Assembly: GCF_900176355.1 (NCBI RefSeq)
Contig: NZ_FWXI01000021.1
Span: 1-64,000 of the forward strand
Origin: Sporomusa malonica
Lineage (GTDB): Bacteria; Bacillota; Negativicutes; Sporomusales; Sporomusaceae
Direction of reading: 5' to 3'
Length of the DNA: 64,000 nt
Shown: positions 39,055 through 48,028 of the stretch, piece by piece
Layout of the letters: every line of letters begins with the position of its first letter
Position numbering within the stretch: the first letter of the stretch is position 1
Notes under the pieces: model-generated
Databases searched by the model: none
Seen by the model: the letters and a program-made list of their open reading frames with translations, nothing else
What the model was told of the DNA's origin: nothing
Translations under genes and position numbers: made by a program

Positions 39055-39852
39055 CTAATTGCCCTTATCTAGCCACTTATGTTGTAAAGTCGTACTGAAC
39101 CCAGATTTGTCCATATTATCAATTGTTTTATTGATAAAGTCTAACATTTTTTTATCTCCTTTTTTTATTGCTACCCCTAAATCAGCGGTCATTAGTGGTT
39201 CCCCGATAATATCCATACTGTCATGATGTTTATCATATTCGTTTTGGTGCAGCCGATCATTTATAACCGCATCCAATCGCCCTTTTTCTAAATCCTCCAG
39301 GTACTCGCTACTCTCCCGATAACTCTTAATGATGATCTGAATACCCTTCTCTTTTAAGCTCTGAGCTACTTTTTCACTCGTAGCTCCGGTTTTAACACCT
39401 ACCATTTTCCCATTAAGATCACGTATATTTTGTATTGATAGATCATTATTTCGTACTACTAGCACCATATCTGTTGTAACGTACGGTCGCGAAAAATCAA
39501 TTTGCTCTTTACGGTCTTTGGTGATATACATGGCAGCTATTGCTATATCTGCTTGATTATTTTGTAATGCAGGTACTAAGCTTGTAAACTGCAGCACTTT
39601 AACCTCTAGAGTTGCTCCCATTTCTTTAGCAAGCGCATTGGCAAGATCAATATCATAGCCAATTAACTGATTTGTTTTTTCGTCTAGGTATACAAATGGC
39701 CGATAAATACTTGTCGCTACTACGAGTTTCCGCTTTGCTTCACTGTTATTACCACGTCTACTTCCGTATTCATCTGGCAAGGAACATCCGGTTGAAACTA
39801 ATGACACCACGAGCATAATGATAGAAAACCAGCGAGTTAATTTCGCCCTCAC
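39055..39852 (-). CDS. Family 3 extracellular solute-binding lipoprotein
   Basis: 265 residues with lipobox VSTGC (Cys23) and an SBP_bac_3 domain: LVVATSIYRPFVYLDEKTNQLIGYDIDLANALAK, DIAIAAMYITKDRKEQIDFS, GVKTGATSEKVAQSL. Such proteins bind polar amino acids for ABC importers, but no permease or ATPase is next to it. It lies 62 bp downstream of the dCache-GGDEF-HD-GYP gene, suggesting it feeds a signalling protein. The start is GTG at 39852 after AAGGAGGA. Confidence 0.9.
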   Translation of the reverse strand: MRAKLTRWFSIIMLVVSLVSTGCSLPDEYGSRRGNNSEAKRKLVVATSIYRPFVYLDEKTNQLIGYDIDLANALAKEMGATLEVKVLQFTSLVPALQNNQADIAIAAMYITKDRKEQIDFSRPYVTTDMVLVVRNNDLSIQNIRDLNGKMVGVKTGATSEKVAQSLKEKGIQIIIKSYRESSEYLEDLEKGRLDAVINDRLHQNEYDKHHDSMDIIGEPLMTADLGVAIKKGDKKMLDFINKTIDNMDKSGFSTTLQHKWLDKGN

Positions 39853-39914
39853 TATATCTCCTCCTTGTCACAACAGATAAACGTAGCCTTTAGCGACTCT
39901 AAGATACGATGACA

Positions 39915-42410
39915 TTACTCATCAGGATCTGTAATCATTTCAATAAAGCTATGAACCAAATTGGGATCAAACATTTTTCCGGCACACCGCGTTAGCTCGA
40001 TACAAGCTGTGTCCTTGTCCATGCCCTTGCGATAAGGTCTATCATTAGTCATGGCATCATAGGCATCTACGATAGCTAAGATACGACTTTCAAGTGGTAT
40101 CTCGGTTCCCTTCAAACCTATCGGATAACCATTTCCATTCCACCACTCATGATGCTTAAGAATCCAATCTGCAATATGATTCAATTCAGGAGATGCAATA
40201 GCTATTCGGTATCCGATTTCACTATGCCGCCGCATTTCAGCCAACTCAGTTTCATCCAGCGGGCCTGGCTTAAATAAGATTCCATCAGGTATTCCAACTT
40301 TCCCTAGATCATGAAACTGCGCGAAGAGTTTCATATCCCCAATTGCATATTCGTGAACACCGGCTCGTCGAGCTAATTTTTCCACAAGCTCTTGCATGCG
40401 CTCCCCATGCCCCTCTGTGATAAAATCACGGGCATGAAGTGCATGCATCAGCGTTTTTACAAGAGCACTTCTGGCGCTCTGACTACGATGCAGCTTCTCT
40501 TTATACATTCTGTTATCAGCCAGCTTCACAGCATCCTTCAGTGAAGCTGCATGAGAGACTGATGCATATCCCAGTGATAAACTAATCGTAAAATCTGATC
40601 GACTGCTATTATACACACGTAACTTTTGGTGAATTCGAGTATAGACTGTTGCTAACTCCGCCTCCCCAGCGCCAGGTAACAGAATGCCGAATTCATCCCC
40701 ACCAATGCGAGCCAGTACTGCTTCATGGGGTATCGAGGATTGTAGTATCTCTGCCGCTGTCTTTAGCAGCAGGTCTCCTTTTTCATGGCCTAACGTATCA
40801 TTGATCAGCTTCAATCCGTCAACATCGCAAACGATTATACCAAGCCTGTCCATTTTCTGTTCACTTTCAAGCCGCTGTAGTTCCTGTTCAAAATAGTTTC
40901 GATTAAATACACCTGTCAATACGTCGCGGAAACTCATGTACTGTAATTGGTTTTCAGCTCTTTTACGCTCCGATATGTCTCGGTAGATAGCATATATTCC
41001 AGCAACCTGGTCATCGATGATAATCGGATAGGCAATCAACTGAACATCGACCAAGCTTCCATCTTTTCTTTTTCTGGTAGTGTCTAATTGGCACTTGACA
41101 CTTTCTAAAACAGTCTTTGAAATTGCCAGGCCTTCTTCATAAAGGGTACTGGGAACAATAACGTCGTCAATTAACCTACCGTAAACTTCCCTCAATTCAT
41201 ATTGGAAAAATGACTCGAAATCCCTATTTATATCGATAATTCTTGCCTGCGAGTCAAGTATCGCAATGCTTTCAGGAGAATTCTCAAAAAGCTGAGCAAA
41301 GTATATTTTCTGGCGCTGCAACTCGGTCGCCGTTTGGTCTCGCTGCTGCAATAATGCTTGAATATGTTTAACCATATTATGAAATTTTGTGTTTAATTCA
41401 GCCAGTTCATCTGATGAATGGTCTGTAAACTGGATTGAAAAATCTCCTGCTTCTACCCGTTTCATATCAAGTATGAGTTTATGCATTCTTCCTACAAACC
41501 TTCTGGCCGCCAACAGACTGATAATTATAGCTGCCAAAACACTCCAAAAGCCTACTTGCATCGTTTTGTTTTTTATGGGAAGAGACTCATTGGCAAAAGC
41601 AGCTTCAGGAATAAATCCAACCAGCGTCCAACCAGTCTGGGCAATATTCACTGCACTGACAAATACCGTTCTCTCGCCGTCACTATAGTAAATAGATTTT
41701 TTTGGATGCTGAACAAGGGTTTGAAACCACCCCTCCTCTGAAACATTTTTCCCCAGTTCGCTTACTTCATTGTGCGCAATAATATTGGCATCCTTGTCTA
41801 TCAGAATGGCATACGCACCAGTCCCTAATTTAAGATCACGAATGATATCTGAAAGCTTATACAAAGAGGTGTCAATCGCAAATACCCCCACTAACTCCCC
41901 ATTGTGTTCGATGCTTTTCACAGCCGAAATAACAGTATTTTGGGAAATTGTTTCAATATAAGGATTGCTCCAAACTATTGTACCAGGGTTAGTAAAAGCA
42001 GCCTTATACCACGGACGTACACGTGGATCGTAGCCTGAATCTGGTTGCCATGATGGTACGACGTCAATTTTTCCGTCAGCACTGCCAAAGTAGACATACC
42101 AGATATGATCATTAAATCTTCGTTGATTTTCCCATTCCTGCAATACCACGCCCCCTATCTCTCTGCTTGCTATAGCCGAATTGAAGTTTGGGCTGCTTGT
42201 TAGCAGGTTAATGGTATTCTCTGTTTCACCTACATACTTTTGGATAAAATAATCTGCTGCAATTCCCATGATGTGCAAACTTGTATTCTGCATCCGCTGT
42301 ATCAGTATTCTTTCCGATGCCTGATATGTCAGGAATCCCAGGAGAATCACAGGAACAGTTATGATGATAATTGAAAAAACAGATAGTTTTTTGACAATAT
42401 TCCACCGCAT
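39915..42410 (-). CDS. dCache-HAMP-PAS-GGDEF-HD-GYP c-di-GMP protein
   Basis: 831-residue membrane sensor with both c-di-GMP synthesis and breakdown modules. TM1 about 9-29, dCache about 35-270, TM2 about 280-300, HAMP about 305-355, PAS about 370-480, GGDEF about 495-650 (ARIGGDEFGILLP, intact; no RxxD inhibitory site at the usual place), HD-GYP about 660-830 (FHDLGKVGIP and HHEWWNGNGYP, intact). Which activity dominates cannot be seen. It is upstream of a solute-binding lipoprotein on the same strand; they may form a sensing pair. Confidence 0.95.
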   Translation of the reverse strand: MRWNIVKKLSVFSIIIITVPVILLGFLTYQASERILIQRMQNTSLHIMGIAADYFIQKYVGETENTINLLTSSPNFNSAIASREIGGVVLQEWENQRRFNDHIWYVYFGSADGKIDVVPSWQPDSGYDPRVRPWYKAAFTNPGTIVWSNPYIETISQNTVISAVKSIEHNGELVGVFAIDTSLYKLSDIIRDLKLGTGAYAILIDKDANIIAHNEVSELGKNVSEEGWFQTLVQHPKKSIYYSDGERTVFVSAVNIAQTGWTLVGFIPEAAFANESLPIKNKTMQVGFWSVLAAIIISLLAARRFVGRMHKLILDMKRVEAGDFSIQFTDHSSDELAELNTKFHNMVKHIQALLQQRDQTATELQRQKIYFAQLFENSPESIAILDSQARIIDINRDFESFFQYELREVYGRLIDDVIVPSTLYEEGLAISKTVLESVKCQLDTTRKRKDGSLVDVQLIAYPIIIDDQVAGIYAIYRDISERKRAENQLQYMSFRDVLTGVFNRNYFEQELQRLESEQKMDRLGIIVCDVDGLKLINDTLGHEKGDLLLKTAAEILQSSIPHEAVLARIGGDEFGILLPGAGEAELATVYTRIHQKLRVYNSSRSDFTISLSLGYASVSHAASLKDAVKLADNRMYKEKLHRSQSARSALVKTLMHALHARDFITEGHGERMQELVEKLARRAGVHEYAIGDMKLFAQFHDLGKVGIPDGILFKPGPLDETELAEMRRHSEIGYRIAIASPELNHIADWILKHHEWWNGNGYPIGLKGTEIPLESRILAIVDAYDAMTNDRPYRKGMDKDTACIELTRCAGKMFDPNLVHSFIEMITDPDE

Positions 42411-42445
42411 AACATATCTCCTTAGATTAATATCGCTGATTTTAG

Positions 42446-42533
42446 TAAAGAAAACACGGCTTGAGCCGAGCCTTTGGCGACAGCGGAAACCGATGTTGCC
42501 TTATCCAGACGGAAAGTTGTACTTTAACAGGAC
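42446..42533 (+). repeat. Dispersed structured repeat, copy 3
   Basis: About 88 bp, roughly 90% identical to copies 1 and 2, with small deletions in the second hairpin. It lies between the divergent GGDEF-HD-GYP gene and the secreted-protein gene. The hairpin plan is kept, and several substitutions fall in loops. Confidence 0.82.
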
Positions 42534-42539
42534 AAAAGA

Positions 42540-42561
42540 GCCCATCGTACTAACGATGGGC
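42540..42561 (-). terminator. Intrinsic terminator (minus-strand polarity) in the intergenic region
   Basis: Stem GCCCATCGT/ACGATGGGC (42540-42548 with 42553-42561), four-base loop, CTCTTTTG on the minus strand. No minus-strand gene precedes it within the gap. Confidence 0.6.
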
Positions 42562-42721
42562 CGTCATTGGCCTAAAAGTAATATCCTTTGTTAACAGTTT
42601 AGTATCAACTAGGACTATTGTAAATACAAAACAGCCACATTTAGACAATTTTCCGCATTCCTGAATAATAGACCAATTGCCGGTTTCTTTTTGCTTAGAT
42701 TTAATTTTTAAATAGGAAAAA

Positions 42722-42752
42722 GGGTATTCGATGCATCTCACATCAAATACCC
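42722..42752 (-). terminator. Second minus-strand terminator in the same gap
   Basis: Stem GGGTATTCGATG/CATCAAATACCC (42722-42733 with 42741-42752, one mismatch), then TTTTT on the minus strand. Like its neighbour, it does not follow a visible gene; it may stop antisense transcription or end a small RNA. Confidence 0.6.
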
Positions 42753-42824
42753 CTTGCAATACATTATATTTAAGACTAAACTGGAAACATGTGGGGAGAC
42801 ATATTTTTTTAAATACTCAAGGAG

Positions 42825-43412
42825 GTGATTGAAATATATCTGCTTAAGAAGGTATTGTTAATGCTCCTACTCTTTTGTCTTTCAAATATTACCCTTCCCG
42901 CCTATGCTATTACGCCACTTAATGTGGCTATTTTGCAGCCAATCAACACAGCAACATACAAGTACATGGATGATGTTCAAATAATCCAGGATACTATAAA
43001 AAAGCCGTTCAAATACCCCTATTATACATTGATGCCTTCGGACACGGTTGAACATATAACTCAAACCTTTTTAGTAGAAAATAGGTCTGCCAAGTTGACC
43101 GATAAGAAATCCATGTCTGATCTTTCAGATAAACTTTCCGCAGATATTATAGTCGTTGTAGAATTATCAAAATTTCGGATGAATCAGATTTATTCTCCTT
43201 GGCTTGATGACACGTATATTGAGTCTAATATAATCTTGAAGTGCTATGCTTACTCAGCTATAACTAAAAAATACGATGTAATCAAAGTGGTCAAATCCAT
43301 AAGAGAACCAGAAAGCGTTAATACGAGTGCCGCCTTTGCCTTTAAGGAACTGACTGAAGAGATACTGGTGAAGTTACCTTATAAGCGCATTCCAGTTAGT
43401 AATGTGCTATAG
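42825..43412 (+). CDS. Small secreted or envelope protein of unknown function
   Basis: Signal peptide (KKVLLMLLLFCLSNITLPAYA) followed by about 165 residues containing LNVAILQPINTATYKY and a LSADIIVVVELSKF strand. Not recognised with certainty; the pattern recalls small periplasmic TolB-N-like or DUF799-like folds. The listed GTG overlaps the ribosome site AAGGAGG (42819-42825), so the true start is probably the in-frame ATA at 42834 (8-bp spacing) or CTG at 42840. A strong terminator follows. Confidence 0.75.
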   Translation: MIEIYLLKKVLLMLLLFCLSNITLPAYAITPLNVAILQPINTATYKYMDDVQIIQDTIKKPFKYPYYTLMPSDTVEHITQTFLVENRSAKLTDKKSMSDLSDKLSADIIVVVELSKFRMNQIYSPWLDDTYIESNIILKCYAYSAITKKYDVIKVVKSIREPESVNTSAAFAFKELTEEILVKLPYKRIPVSNVL

Positions 43413-43435
43413 CCAAGGTTTCGTCCCACAGACAA

Positions 43436-43466
43436 GTAGCCCAGCGGATTTCCACCGCTGGGCTAC
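43436..43466. terminator. Shared terminator between convergent genes
   Basis: Perfect 12-bp GC-rich stem GTAGCCCAGCGG/CCGCTGGGCTAC (43436-43447 with 43455-43466) between the secreted-protein gene and the end of the HATPase gene. T runs are short on both sides. Confidence 0.75.
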
Positions 43467-43474
43467 TACCTGTT

Positions 43475-43900
43475 TTAGGTCATCTCTTTGGCATAACCTT
43501 TACTCATTATCAATACATTATGCCCTTGCTCCCATTTGTATACGACTTCATCCATTTTCTGTTTCACAAAGTATATCCCCAGACCGCCCACCGCACGTTC
43601 CTCAAGTGGTATATCAAGATTAGGTACTGCCATCTCTAAGGGATTAAACGGTTCTCCATCATCAGTGACTATTAATCTTAATAAGTTGTTCTCCCAAAAG
43701 ATATCCACCCTAATGCAATGTTCCAGCTTATCCTTATACCCATAGGACATAATATTGGTGATAATTTCTTCAAGCACTAAATTCATATCAAAAACAATGC
43801 GTAAAGGCAAAGCATGTACTTGTCCGAACGCCTCTATCGCTAAAACCATTGTTTCGATCTCGGACAAATCATTCTTCAATATAATACTCTCATGGCTCAT
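43475..43900 (-). CDS. Serine-kinase-type HATPase (anti-sigma factor family)
   Basis: 141 residues, RsbW/SpoIIAB-like GHKL ATPase. N box is EEIITNIMSYGY, G1 box DDGEPFNP, G2 box GGLGIYFVKQ. Such proteins phosphorylate a STAS partner or hold a target protein. The STAS gene lies 12 bp upstream on the same strand (43913-44242), so the two are an obvious kinase-substrate pair. No sigma factor gene is in the window, so the output is unknown. It is the last gene of the long minus-strand run. Confidence 0.9.
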   Translation of the reverse strand: MSHESIILKNDLSEIETMVLAIEAFGQVHALPLRIVFDMNLVLEEIITNIMSYGYKDKLEHCIRVDIFWENNLLRLIVTDDGEPFNPLEMAVPNLDIPLEERAVGGLGIYFVKQKMDEVVYKWEQGHNVLIMSKGYAKEMT

Positions 43901-43912
43901 AATAATGCACTC

Positions 43913-44242
43913 TCATGATAACTGTTGGATTGCTTCATCAGCAGTATCACAAATTGTAAATAGAGGAATAAAACCTGCCATATCAAACACTTCACTTACC
44001 TGAGGACGTAAGGAACATAGCGCAATGCTCCCACCAGATTTTCTCATAGTTTTTAATACCGACAGAAATACCCTCAACCCAGCACTAGAAATATACTCAT
44101 TTTGCGAGAAATTACACACTATTTTTTTTGTACCACCACTCAATAACTCCGACATTTTTGTTTCTACTGCTTTAGCACTATTGGCATCCACTCTGGTTAG
44201 TATTGTAACTACCGTAATTTCGCCTACTTTATTCACTTCCAT
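43913..44242 (-). CDS. STAS-domain anti-sigma factor antagonist
   Basis: 109 residues, SpoIIAA/RsbV-like. The phosphorylatable serine is in NEYISSAGLRVFLS (Ser-Ser pair), in the expected context. Its paralogue at 59705-60040 shares long identical stretches, including CNFSQNEYISSAGLRVFLS. ATG 44242 follows AAAGGAGGG. It is flanked by the FAD subunit of the hydroxylase and the HATPase gene. The SpoIIE-type phosphatase encoded at 58212-59600 is the likely dephosphorylating partner. Confidence 0.92.
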   Translation of the reverse strand: MEVNKVGEITVVTILTRVDANSAKAVETKMSELLSGGTKKIVCNFSQNEYISSAGLRVFLSVLKTMRKSGGSIALCSLRPQVSEVFDMAGFIPLFTICDTADEAIQQLS

Positions 44243-44286
44243 TGTTTGCCCTCCTTTAATTTTAAATTCACCCAAACCTCAAGAAC

Positions 44287-45126
44287 CTATCTTAAATCAC
44301 CGCTAAGGCGAAATAGTAAATTAGCCGTTAGACGTCGCCGATACTCAGCACTTGCCCGAATATCATCAATAGGATTAGCGCCTAGAATCGCCATTTCTCC
44401 TGCCTGAGATAGAATTTCGTCAGATAGAACCTTCCCCGTAAGAAAATTTTCTACTTCTGGCAGTATCATAACGGTAGGACCGACACTTCCCCAGGCTAAT
44501 TTAATATTTTCCACTGTTTTATCAGCGTTTAATTCCAGCATAACAGCCAAACTGGCAATAGCAATGGCCAGTGCTTTGCGTTTGCCAACCTTATAATAAG
44601 CAGAAAACGCTTTCGGCGCCGGCAAAGGAATATGAATACCTGTTACAACTTCACCTTTTTCCAGCATTGTGCAACCAGGACCTTGAATAAATTCAGTAAT
44701 CGGCACACAGCGCTCTGCTGCTTGGCTGCTAATTGCGATCTTTGCCCCAAGAACGTAAAGCGGTGGCAACGTGTCTCCTGCCGGCGATGCGGTACACAAA
44801 TTTCCACCTAGCGTTCCACTATGCCGGACTGGTGGCGATCCAAGCACTGATAACGCATCATGCAGAACCGGGAAACGTTCCTTTATAATTGGCAGTTCCC
44901 AAAGCTGTTGGTGGGTCACACCCGCACCAATAAAAATATCAGTTTCAGTCTCTTCCACTTGCTGCAACTGGGCCAAATGCTCCACAGAAAACAAAGCCGG
45001 CGGTTTATTTCCATGTTTTCTAATCTGAACTAAAATATCAGTGCCACCGGCTAATATACGCCCCTCAGGGTATGTCGTAAACAGTTCACTTAACTCTTCC
45101 ATTGTGCGCGGAAAAAGAACCTCCAT
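44287..45126 (-). CDS. Molybdenum hydroxylase, FAD-binding subunit (XdhB/CoxM type)
   Basis: 279 residues. FAD-binding motifs ILAGGTDILVQIR (about 20-32) and LGGNLCTASPAGDTLP (about 102-117), and a C-terminal CO_deh_flav_C part (NPIDDIRASAEYRR). It passes electrons between the iron-sulfur subunit and FAD/NAD. Its start codon overlaps the stop of the 2Fe-2S subunit, so they are translationally coupled. Confidence 0.93.
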   Translation of the reverse strand: MEVLFPRTMEELSELFTTYPEGRILAGGTDILVQIRKHGNKPPALFSVEHLAQLQQVEETETDIFIGAGVTHQQLWELPIIKERFPVLHDALSVLGSPPVRHSGTLGGNLCTASPAGDTLPPLYVLGAKIAISSQAAERCVPITEFIQGPGCTMLEKGEVVTGIHIPLPAPKAFSAYYKVGKRKALAIAIASLAVMLELNADKTVENIKLAWGSVGPTVMILPEVENFLTGKVLSDEILSQAGEMAILGANPIDDIRASAEYRRRLTANLLFRLSGDLR

Positions 45127-45599
45127 TACTCACGCCTCCCCTTAAGCAAGGCAGCTGCCGCTAGCACAGCCTCTACAATTTTCTGGTAGCCGGTACAACG
45201 ACATAAATTGCCACTTAACCCTGCCCGAATTTCCTCACTGGTTGGCTGCGGATTACGCTGCAGCAAATCTAACACTGCCAGCACCATACCAGGAGTACAG
45301 AAACCACACTGCACCGCACCATGATCAATAAATGTCTGCTGCACAATGGCGAAGCCTCCCTCAGGTGCTACGCCTTCAATGGTGGTTACTTCCATACCTT
45401 CCAGTTGAGCCGCCAGCATCAAACAAGAAAGACGGCTTGTTCCATTAACAAGTATCGTACAAGCGCCGCATTCACCTGCACCACAACACTCTTTTACGCC
45501 AGTAAGTCCCAAATCTTCCCGCAAAAGATCAACTACCCGCCGATCAGACTGAGTCTCTACAATGGTGTCCTTACCATTGAGTATAAATTTCACTCTCAT
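45126..45599 (-). CDS. Molybdenum hydroxylase, 2Fe-2S subunit (XdhC/CoxS type)
   Basis: 157 residues with both clusters' ligands: plant-ferredoxin motif ECCGAGECGACTILVNG ... C (about 37-60) and the helical motif CGFCTPGM ... CRCTGYQKI (about 99-140). The length is normal. It overlaps the large subunit gene by 4 bp upstream and the FAD subunit downstream. Confidence 0.96.
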   Translation of the reverse strand: MRVKFILNGKDTIVETQSDRRVVDLLREDLGLTGVKECCGAGECGACTILVNGTSRLSCLMLAAQLEGMEVTTIEGVAPEGGFAIVQQTFIDHGAVQCGFCTPGMVLAVLDLLQRNPQPTSEEIRAGLSGNLCRCTGYQKIVEAVLAAAALLKGRRE

Positions 45600-47941
45600 C
45601 GCACAGCCTCCTTACCGGCTTGACGGAGAGCCAATAATATTTTTTCCCCAGTCAGCGTTCCCTTGGTAATACGCGTTCCGCTACTATCAGCAACACCATT
45701 GGCGATGGCTGGTAAAACGCCGTCGATACTGATTTCACCTGCACCTTTCATTCCATATGGCCCATCATCCTCTGCCAAAGCTACTACCACTGTTTCCATA
45801 TTGGGCATATCCATAGCCGTTGGCAGAATATAGGTAGAAAAATCATTTGTCATGATCTGCCCCTCTTTAAGAGCAAAATCTTCGAATAAGGCATACCCAA
45901 TTCCCTGGGCAGCGCCACCTTGGATTTGCTGCTCAAAAACCTGGGGGTTTAGCACGCAGCCAGCATCAATACAATTTAGCAGATCACATACTTCTACTTC
46001 CCCGGTTAACGTATCCACCTGCAGCCTAACCAACTGAACACCATAGGAAAATACCCGATGCGGATATCCATGATGACGTAGATTTTTTCCTGTCGGCAAC
46101 ACTTGTTTATTGACTGGACAAGTATAACTATAGGTAGCCGTCCGTTCACTGTCATCCATAAACCCGGCAATCATTTTCAGCGGAACTTCCCGACCAGAAG
46201 GCTGATGTAAAATTCGCCCGGGTAATAGTATTAGATCCTCAACACTCAGTTGTTCGAGTAGCTGAAACGAAAACATCAGCAATGCTCTTGCCAGGATTCG
46301 TTCTTTCAGGATATTCGCCGCCCCAGTAAGAGCATTGCCATAAGTAAAGGTTGTCCGGCTGGCAGAAGATGAAGCAGAAGGGAGTGTCCTGGATGTATCT
46401 GGCAAGACCAGCTCCATATTGTCACAGCCTTGGAAGAGAATATGCCCGACAATTTGCATGTAAGTGGCGGCATTGCCCTGCCCCATATCGACGACACCGC
46501 CATAAACACGAATACGACCATCTGGAGAAAGCTCTAGCTTGGCGTTGGCATAATCGGGAATAACCGGCCCAAAACCAACCGCATGATAACAGGCAGCCAG
46601 ACCGACGCCTCGCCGTTTAAAGGGTGGCGCACTATTCTGCCAGGCTTGCCGTTCACGCCATAGCCGATGTTCCCCTACCTTTGCCAAACATTCTTCCAAC
46701 CCTACCGTTTGCGTCAGCAGCACTCCGGCAGGTGTCACACTGCCACGGCGCACAGCATTTTTCAGTCGGAACTGCAGGGGATCAAAACCTGCCAATTTCG
46801 CCAGTTCATCAACAGCCTGCTCGATTCCGGCCGCTGCCTGTGGTATCCCAAACCCTCGAAAGGCGCTGGCAACGGGGTTATTGGTATAAACAACTGCCCC
46901 TTTTATCAATGTATGGGGAATACAATAAGAACCACCAGCATGCTCCATGGCTAAAGCAAGTACCTCACCACCCATTGCCGAATAAGCACCTGTATCCAGC
47001 AAAATAGAACAGTCGAGAGCTTGTAAAACACCTTCCCGGTCACACCCTAACGTATATTGCATGACTGCAGGATGTCGTTTGGTTCCAGCTAGAAATCGTT
47101 CTTCCCTTGAATACCACATTTTTACTGGTCGTCCAGCTGAATGAAGGGCTGCCAATGCCAAAAATCCCTGTACCGTAATGCCATCTTTGCCGCCAAAAGC
47201 ACCGCCTAAATACGGCGCCATCACTCTAAATTTGGTCGGTGGTATTTTTAAGGCTTCTGCCAGCTCCAACCGATCACGAAACGGTGTCTGGGTAGAGACA
47301 ATCATGGCAATCGTACCGTCCTCTTCTAGCCATGCTACCCCGGCCTCGGTTTCAAGAAAGGCATGATCTTGCCAGTTTAGTTCGATTGACACTTCTGCAC
47401 TAAACGCACAGTCTGCTAAAGCTGCTGCGCCCCGCCCACAGCTAATTTCACCACTAAGCAGCGTGTTACCGTCAGCTCTCCCAGGATGAAGGATTACCGA
47501 ATTTTTATTCTGGGCCTCTTCCGGATCAAATACGGCAGCAAGTGGTTCATACTCAACCACAATAGCAGCCAGCGCCTGTTCTAACACTTCTTTCGTCTCA
47601 GCCGTTACTAATGCAACTGCCTCGCCATAATGACGGACAATACCATCTGCCAATATGGGTTGATCTTTTTCAAAAATACCCAAGCGATTACTACCTAGCA
47701 CATCTTGACTTGTCAAAACCGAAACGACACCACTCATGCCTTGTGCCTGTGAAATATCAATACCCGTAATCCTGGCATGGGGATAGGCGGCACGCTTGAC
47801 ACCTGCCCAAAGGTAGTTTTCCGGGTAATAATCAGCAGCATATCGTTCTTCACCCGTAACCTTGGTCAATGCATCAACCCTAGGTGCCGATCTGCCGATG
47901 ACTAGGGGTTCACTGGTTATCGGACGACTACTTTGAAACAT
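45596..47941 (-). CDS. Molybdenum hydroxylase, molybdopterin-binding large subunit
   Basis: About 781 residues, xanthine dehydrogenase/aldehyde oxidase family. Seen: N-terminal Ald_Xan_dh_C part (PRVDALTKVTGEERYAADY), GGAFGGKDG, ASAFRGFGIPQA, and the catalytic glutamate in GMKGAGE near the C-terminus. The AYxCSFR loop of CO dehydrogenase is absent. The substrate, purine or N-heterocycle or aldehyde, cannot be told. ATG 47941 is preferred to 47983, as it lies inside the end of a small ORF and starts the family homology soon after. The subunit order is large-small-medium. Confidence 0.92.
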   Translation of the reverse strand: MFQSSRPITSEPLVIGRSAPRVDALTKVTGEERYAADYYPENYLWAGVKRAAYPHARITGIDISQAQGMSGVVSVLTSQDVLGSNRLGIFEKDQPILADGIVRHYGEAVALVTAETKEVLEQALAAIVVEYEPLAAVFDPEEAQNKNSVILHPGRADGNTLLSGEISCGRGAAALADCAFSAEVSIELNWQDHAFLETEAGVAWLEEDGTIAMIVSTQTPFRDRLELAEALKIPPTKFRVMAPYLGGAFGGKDGITVQGFLALAALHSAGRPVKMWYSREERFLAGTKRHPAVMQYTLGCDREGVLQALDCSILLDTGAYSAMGGEVLALAMEHAGGSYCIPHTLIKGAVVYTNNPVASAFRGFGIPQAAAGIEQAVDELAKLAGFDPLQFRLKNAVRRGSVTPAGVLLTQTVGLEECLAKVGEHRLWRERQAWQNSAPPFKRRGVGLAACYHAVGFGPVIPDYANAKLELSPDGRIRVYGGVVDMGQGNAATYMQIVGHILFQGCDNMELVLPDTSRTLPSASSSASRTTFTYGNALTGAANILKERILARALLMFSFQLLEQLSVEDLILLPGRILHQPSGREVPLKMIAGFMDDSERTATYSYTCPVNKQVLPTGKNLRHHGYPHRVFSYGVQLVRLQVDTLTGEVEVCDLLNCIDAGCVLNPQVFEQQIQGGAAQGIGYALFEDFALKEGQIMTNDFSTYILPTAMDMPNMETVVVALAEDDGPYGMKGAGEISIDGVLPAIANGVADSSGTRITKGTLTGEKILLALRQAGKEAVR

Positions 47942-47999
47942 GGCTTTCCACTCGTTTAGCCAGCAATTCCTGCAAGTTTTCAATTTGCTTTCTGGTCAT
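47928..47999 (-). CDS. Possible 23-codon ORF coupled to the hydroxylase large subunit
   Basis: ATG 47999 follows GGGAG at about 9 bp and encodes a short helical, charged peptide (starts MTRKQIENLQELLAKR). Its stop at 47928-47930 lies just inside the large-subunit gene, which begins at 47941. It may be a coupling leader or a small protein. No similarity recognised. Confidence 0.35.
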   Translation of the reverse strand: MTRKQIENLQELLAKRVESHVSK

Positions 48000-48028
48000 T
48001 TGGGCATCTCCCTTCCCTTGCTTTGAAC

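Noticed and set aside
34681..42533. Repeat copies as c-di-GMP or another known riboswitch
   Set aside because: They lack the GGCAAAC and GACGCAAAGC strings of GEMM aptamers and lie in both orientations relative to unrelated genes.
42550..42759. Minus-strand 69-codon ORF in the gap before the secreted-protein gene
   Set aside because: Its start lies inside one terminator hairpin and its end inside another, and it has no ribosome site.
45596..47941. Carbon monoxide dehydrogenase large subunit
   Set aside because: The AYxCSFR active-site loop of CoxL is missing; the sequence has ASAFRGFG at that region, so a xanthine dehydrogenase/aldehyde oxidase-type enzyme is the safer call.
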